In this document: positions 63,694 through 64,000 of the stretch, one piece after another
How positions within the stretch are numbered: position 1 is the stretch's first letter
Layout of the letters: the number at the start of each line of letters is the position of its first letter
From: Stieleria marina
Lineage (GTDB): Bacteria > Planctomycetota > Planctomycetia > Pirellulales > Pirellulaceae
Direction: 5' to 3'
Length of the DNA stretch: 64,000 nucleotides
Assembly (NCBI GenBank): GCA_007741555.1
Contig: CP036526.1
Location: forward strand, 2,790,001-2,854,000
Notes under the pieces: generated by a model
The model's input: only the letters and a program-made list of their open reading frames with translations
Databases searched by the model: none
What the model was told of the DNA's origin: nothing
Program-made: the position numbers and the translations under genes

Positions 63694-64000
63694 TCAGGCT
63701 GAAACTTCGTCGTGCGGTTCGCCGGACGCAGGGCGGTTTTCGCTGGAAACACTCGCGGGCAATTCGCGGCGAATGACCCAGATCAAACCAATGATCGCGG
63801 CGGAGCCGACAAAGACGCTGACCCATTGAGAGATCGACAATGCGGTTCCGAATTGTCCTGCCTCGTCGACTCGGACCATTTCCAACACAAATCGAAGCCC
63901 AGCGTAGCTGCCCAATCCGATCATCATGATGGCACCTTCGCGGCGTATCCAAAGCGACAGGCCGCAAAGGAGTCCGCATAGAACCAGCGAGGATCCGCTA
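63694..64000 (-). CDS. lgt: Prolipoprotein diacylglyceryl transferase, C-terminal part (cut by window edge)
   Basis: Only the last hundred or so codons are present, because the frame stays open to the right edge. The visible part has a helix (LVLCGLLCGLSLW), the motif SYAGLRFVLEMVRVDE matching the conserved G-x-x-R-F-x-x-E-x-x-R-x-D of Lgt near its C-terminus, then ALSISQWVSVFVGSAAIIGL, again as in Lgt. Lgt transfers diacylglycerol to the lipobox Cys of lipoproteins such as those encoded at 36-38 kb. The missing N-terminus prevents confirmation. It lies 60 bases from the rfbB start on the same strand. Confidence 0.75.
   Translation of the reverse strand, partial: SGSSLVLCGLLCGLSLWIRREGAIMMIGLGSYAGLRFVLEMVRVDEAGQFGTALSISQWVSVFVGSAAIIGLIWVIRRELPASVSSENRPASGEPHDEVSA

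Noticed and set aside
1-64000. Search for CRISPR arrays, tRNAs, insertion sequences and riboswitches
   Set aside because: No regularly spaced direct repeats, tRNA-like cloverleaf, transposase motif or recognisable aptamer was seen by eye; tools such as tRNAscan-SE or Infernal would be decisive.

Overview
This window looks like a chromosomal segment of a planctomycete, most likely a Rhodopirellula-like member of the Pirellulaceae. Four lines of evidence suggest this. A large secreted PSCyt1/DUF1549/DUF1553 protein is paired with a TAT-exported DUF1501 protein. A tetrahydromethanopterin-dependent formyltransferase occurs in a bacterial setting. UvrA is a tandem double-length protein. Two sulfotransferases sit inside an exopolysaccharide locus. 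The assignment rests on gene families, because no ribosomal RNA is present. No tRNA, insertion sequence, prophage or CRISPR array was recognised.

Layout. 1-7.6 kb: C1 and housekeeping genes (formyltransferase fhcD, exonuclease III), the DUF1549/DUF1501 pair, and a hexulose-phosphate-synthase-like enzyme. 7.7-19 kb: DNA maintenance (double UvrA, DNA polymerase I) with a secreted beta-propeller protein between them. 19-23.4 kb: a trypsin-like protease, an adenylate-kinase-like protein directly followed by a PII signalling protein, a VOC protein, and an exported MGGGG-repeat protein with a clear terminator. 23.8-32.3 kb: aspartate kinase with four ACT domains, an archaeal-type phosphoglycerate mutase relative that may be a homoserine kinase, the principal-type sigma factor, fumarase, a small membrane protein and a MoxR ATPase. 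32.3-35 kb: a PilT-like ATPase followed by a GspE-like protein whose nucleotide-binding motifs are degenerate.

35.2-57.5 kb is one long minus-strand exopolysaccharide locus. Transcription runs from high to low coordinates: O-antigen-ligase/TPR protein, Wzc-like tyrosine autokinase, CapD-like 4,6-dehydratase, flippase, second polymerase candidate, two sulfotransferases, a fused epimerase/phosphoglycosyl transferase, CapE, CapF and CapG (UDP-L-FucNAc synthesis), a WbuB-like glycosyltransferase, a Cys-rich lipoprotein and a Wza-like export lipoprotein. Together these could make, sulfate, flip, polymerise and export a FucNAc-containing polysaccharide. Just upstream of the head of this locus lie two paralogous secreted glycine-rich proteins with C-terminal Asp runs, each followed by a strong terminator.

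59.6-64 kb holds a BRCT-MerR-TPR fusion protein divergent from the RNase P RNA gene (rnpB, 61117-61567), then dTDP-sugar genes rfbB-rfbA and the truncated end of an Lgt-like lipoprotein transferase. All conclusions come from reading motifs by eye. No database search, alignment or structure prediction was run.
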